Source of the DNA: Luteolibacter arcticus
Lineage (GTDB): Bacteria; Verrucomicrobiota; Verrucomicrobiia; Verrucomicrobiales; Akkermansiaceae
NCBI RefSeq assembly: GCF_025950235.1
Contig: NZ_JAPDDT010000005.1
Span: 310,001-374,000, forward strand
Direction of reading: 5' to 3'
Length of the DNA: 64,000 nt
In this document: positions 63,977-64,000 of the stretch, one piece after another
Position numbering within the stretch: the first letter of the stretch is position 1
How the letters are laid out: each line of letters begins with the position of its first letter
Notes under the pieces: generated by a model
Told to the model about the DNA's origin: nothing
Databases searched by the model: none
What the model saw: the letters and a program-made list of their open reading frames with translations, nothing else
Position numbers and translations under genes: made by a program

Positions 63977-64000
63977 GATGCAAGTCTGGCCGGGAAAGCC

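Overview
The window is high-GC bacterial DNA with about 31 protein genes, no RNA genes and no recognisable transposase, integrase or phage gene. The gene content points to a Verrucomicrobia-type organism, close in style to Luteolibacter and its relatives. The signs are very large secreted proteins built from autotransporter-associated beta-strand repeats (PATR), thrombospondin-3-like calcium-binding repeats and LamG domains, a ThuA / sugar-dehydrogenase / cytochrome c fusion, Tat-exported Gfo/Idh/MocA oxidoreductases, and an FGE-fold secreted protein. The taxonomic call is inference; there is no rRNA in the window.

Layout. (1) 1-8.5 kb: two divergent giant zinc metalloproteases (the first is cut by the window edge). 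A 180-bp intergenic element occurs on both sides of the second one, 179/180 identical. (2) 8.5-17.8 kb: a berberine-bridge-type FAD oxidase, an FG-GAP/Calx-beta protein, an FAD monooxygenase, a trypsin-fold protease and two unknown exported or membrane proteins. (3) 17.9-24.3 kb: acnA and acnB in tandem, each followed by a clean terminator hairpin, then a small monooxygenase-fold protein. (4) 24.7-32.6 kb: the ThuA/GSDH/di-heme fusion, then a co-directional run of M28 peptidase, unknown protein, methyltransferase and DEDDy exonuclease, with a 37-residue membrane peptide on the other strand. (5) 32.7-50.5 kb: three giant PATR proteins on the minus strand, with a flavin-dependent halogenase between the first two. 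(6) 51-57.7 kb: a CoaC flavoprotein, a pair of REP-like hairpins, a divergent Gfo/Idh/MocA plus MFS locus, an FGE-fold protein and its decayed second copy. (7) 57.9-64 kb: a NYN/OST-HTH protein, a GtaA-type glutaminase, an unknown protein, an RlmM-like methyltransferase and a secreted unknown.

How it fits together. Most genes appear to serve growth on polymers and life at the cell surface: exported proteases and peptidase, sugar oxidation, adhesive or structural beta-repeat proteins, and sugar or polyol dehydrogenases with a nucleoside/sugar-type permease. The TCA step (acnA/acnB) and CoA synthesis (coaC) are housekeeping genes among them. Four large exported proteins (24670, 32725, 39394, 45020), and more loosely the one at 3703, end in the same kind of module: acidic Asp-rich repeats followed by a short beta module.

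The items I would look at first are the duplicated 180-bp element, the halogenase between two recently related PATR genes, the shared C-terminal module, the covarying REP hairpins near 51.7 kb, and the duplicated and deleted FGE-fold gene near 57.3 kb.
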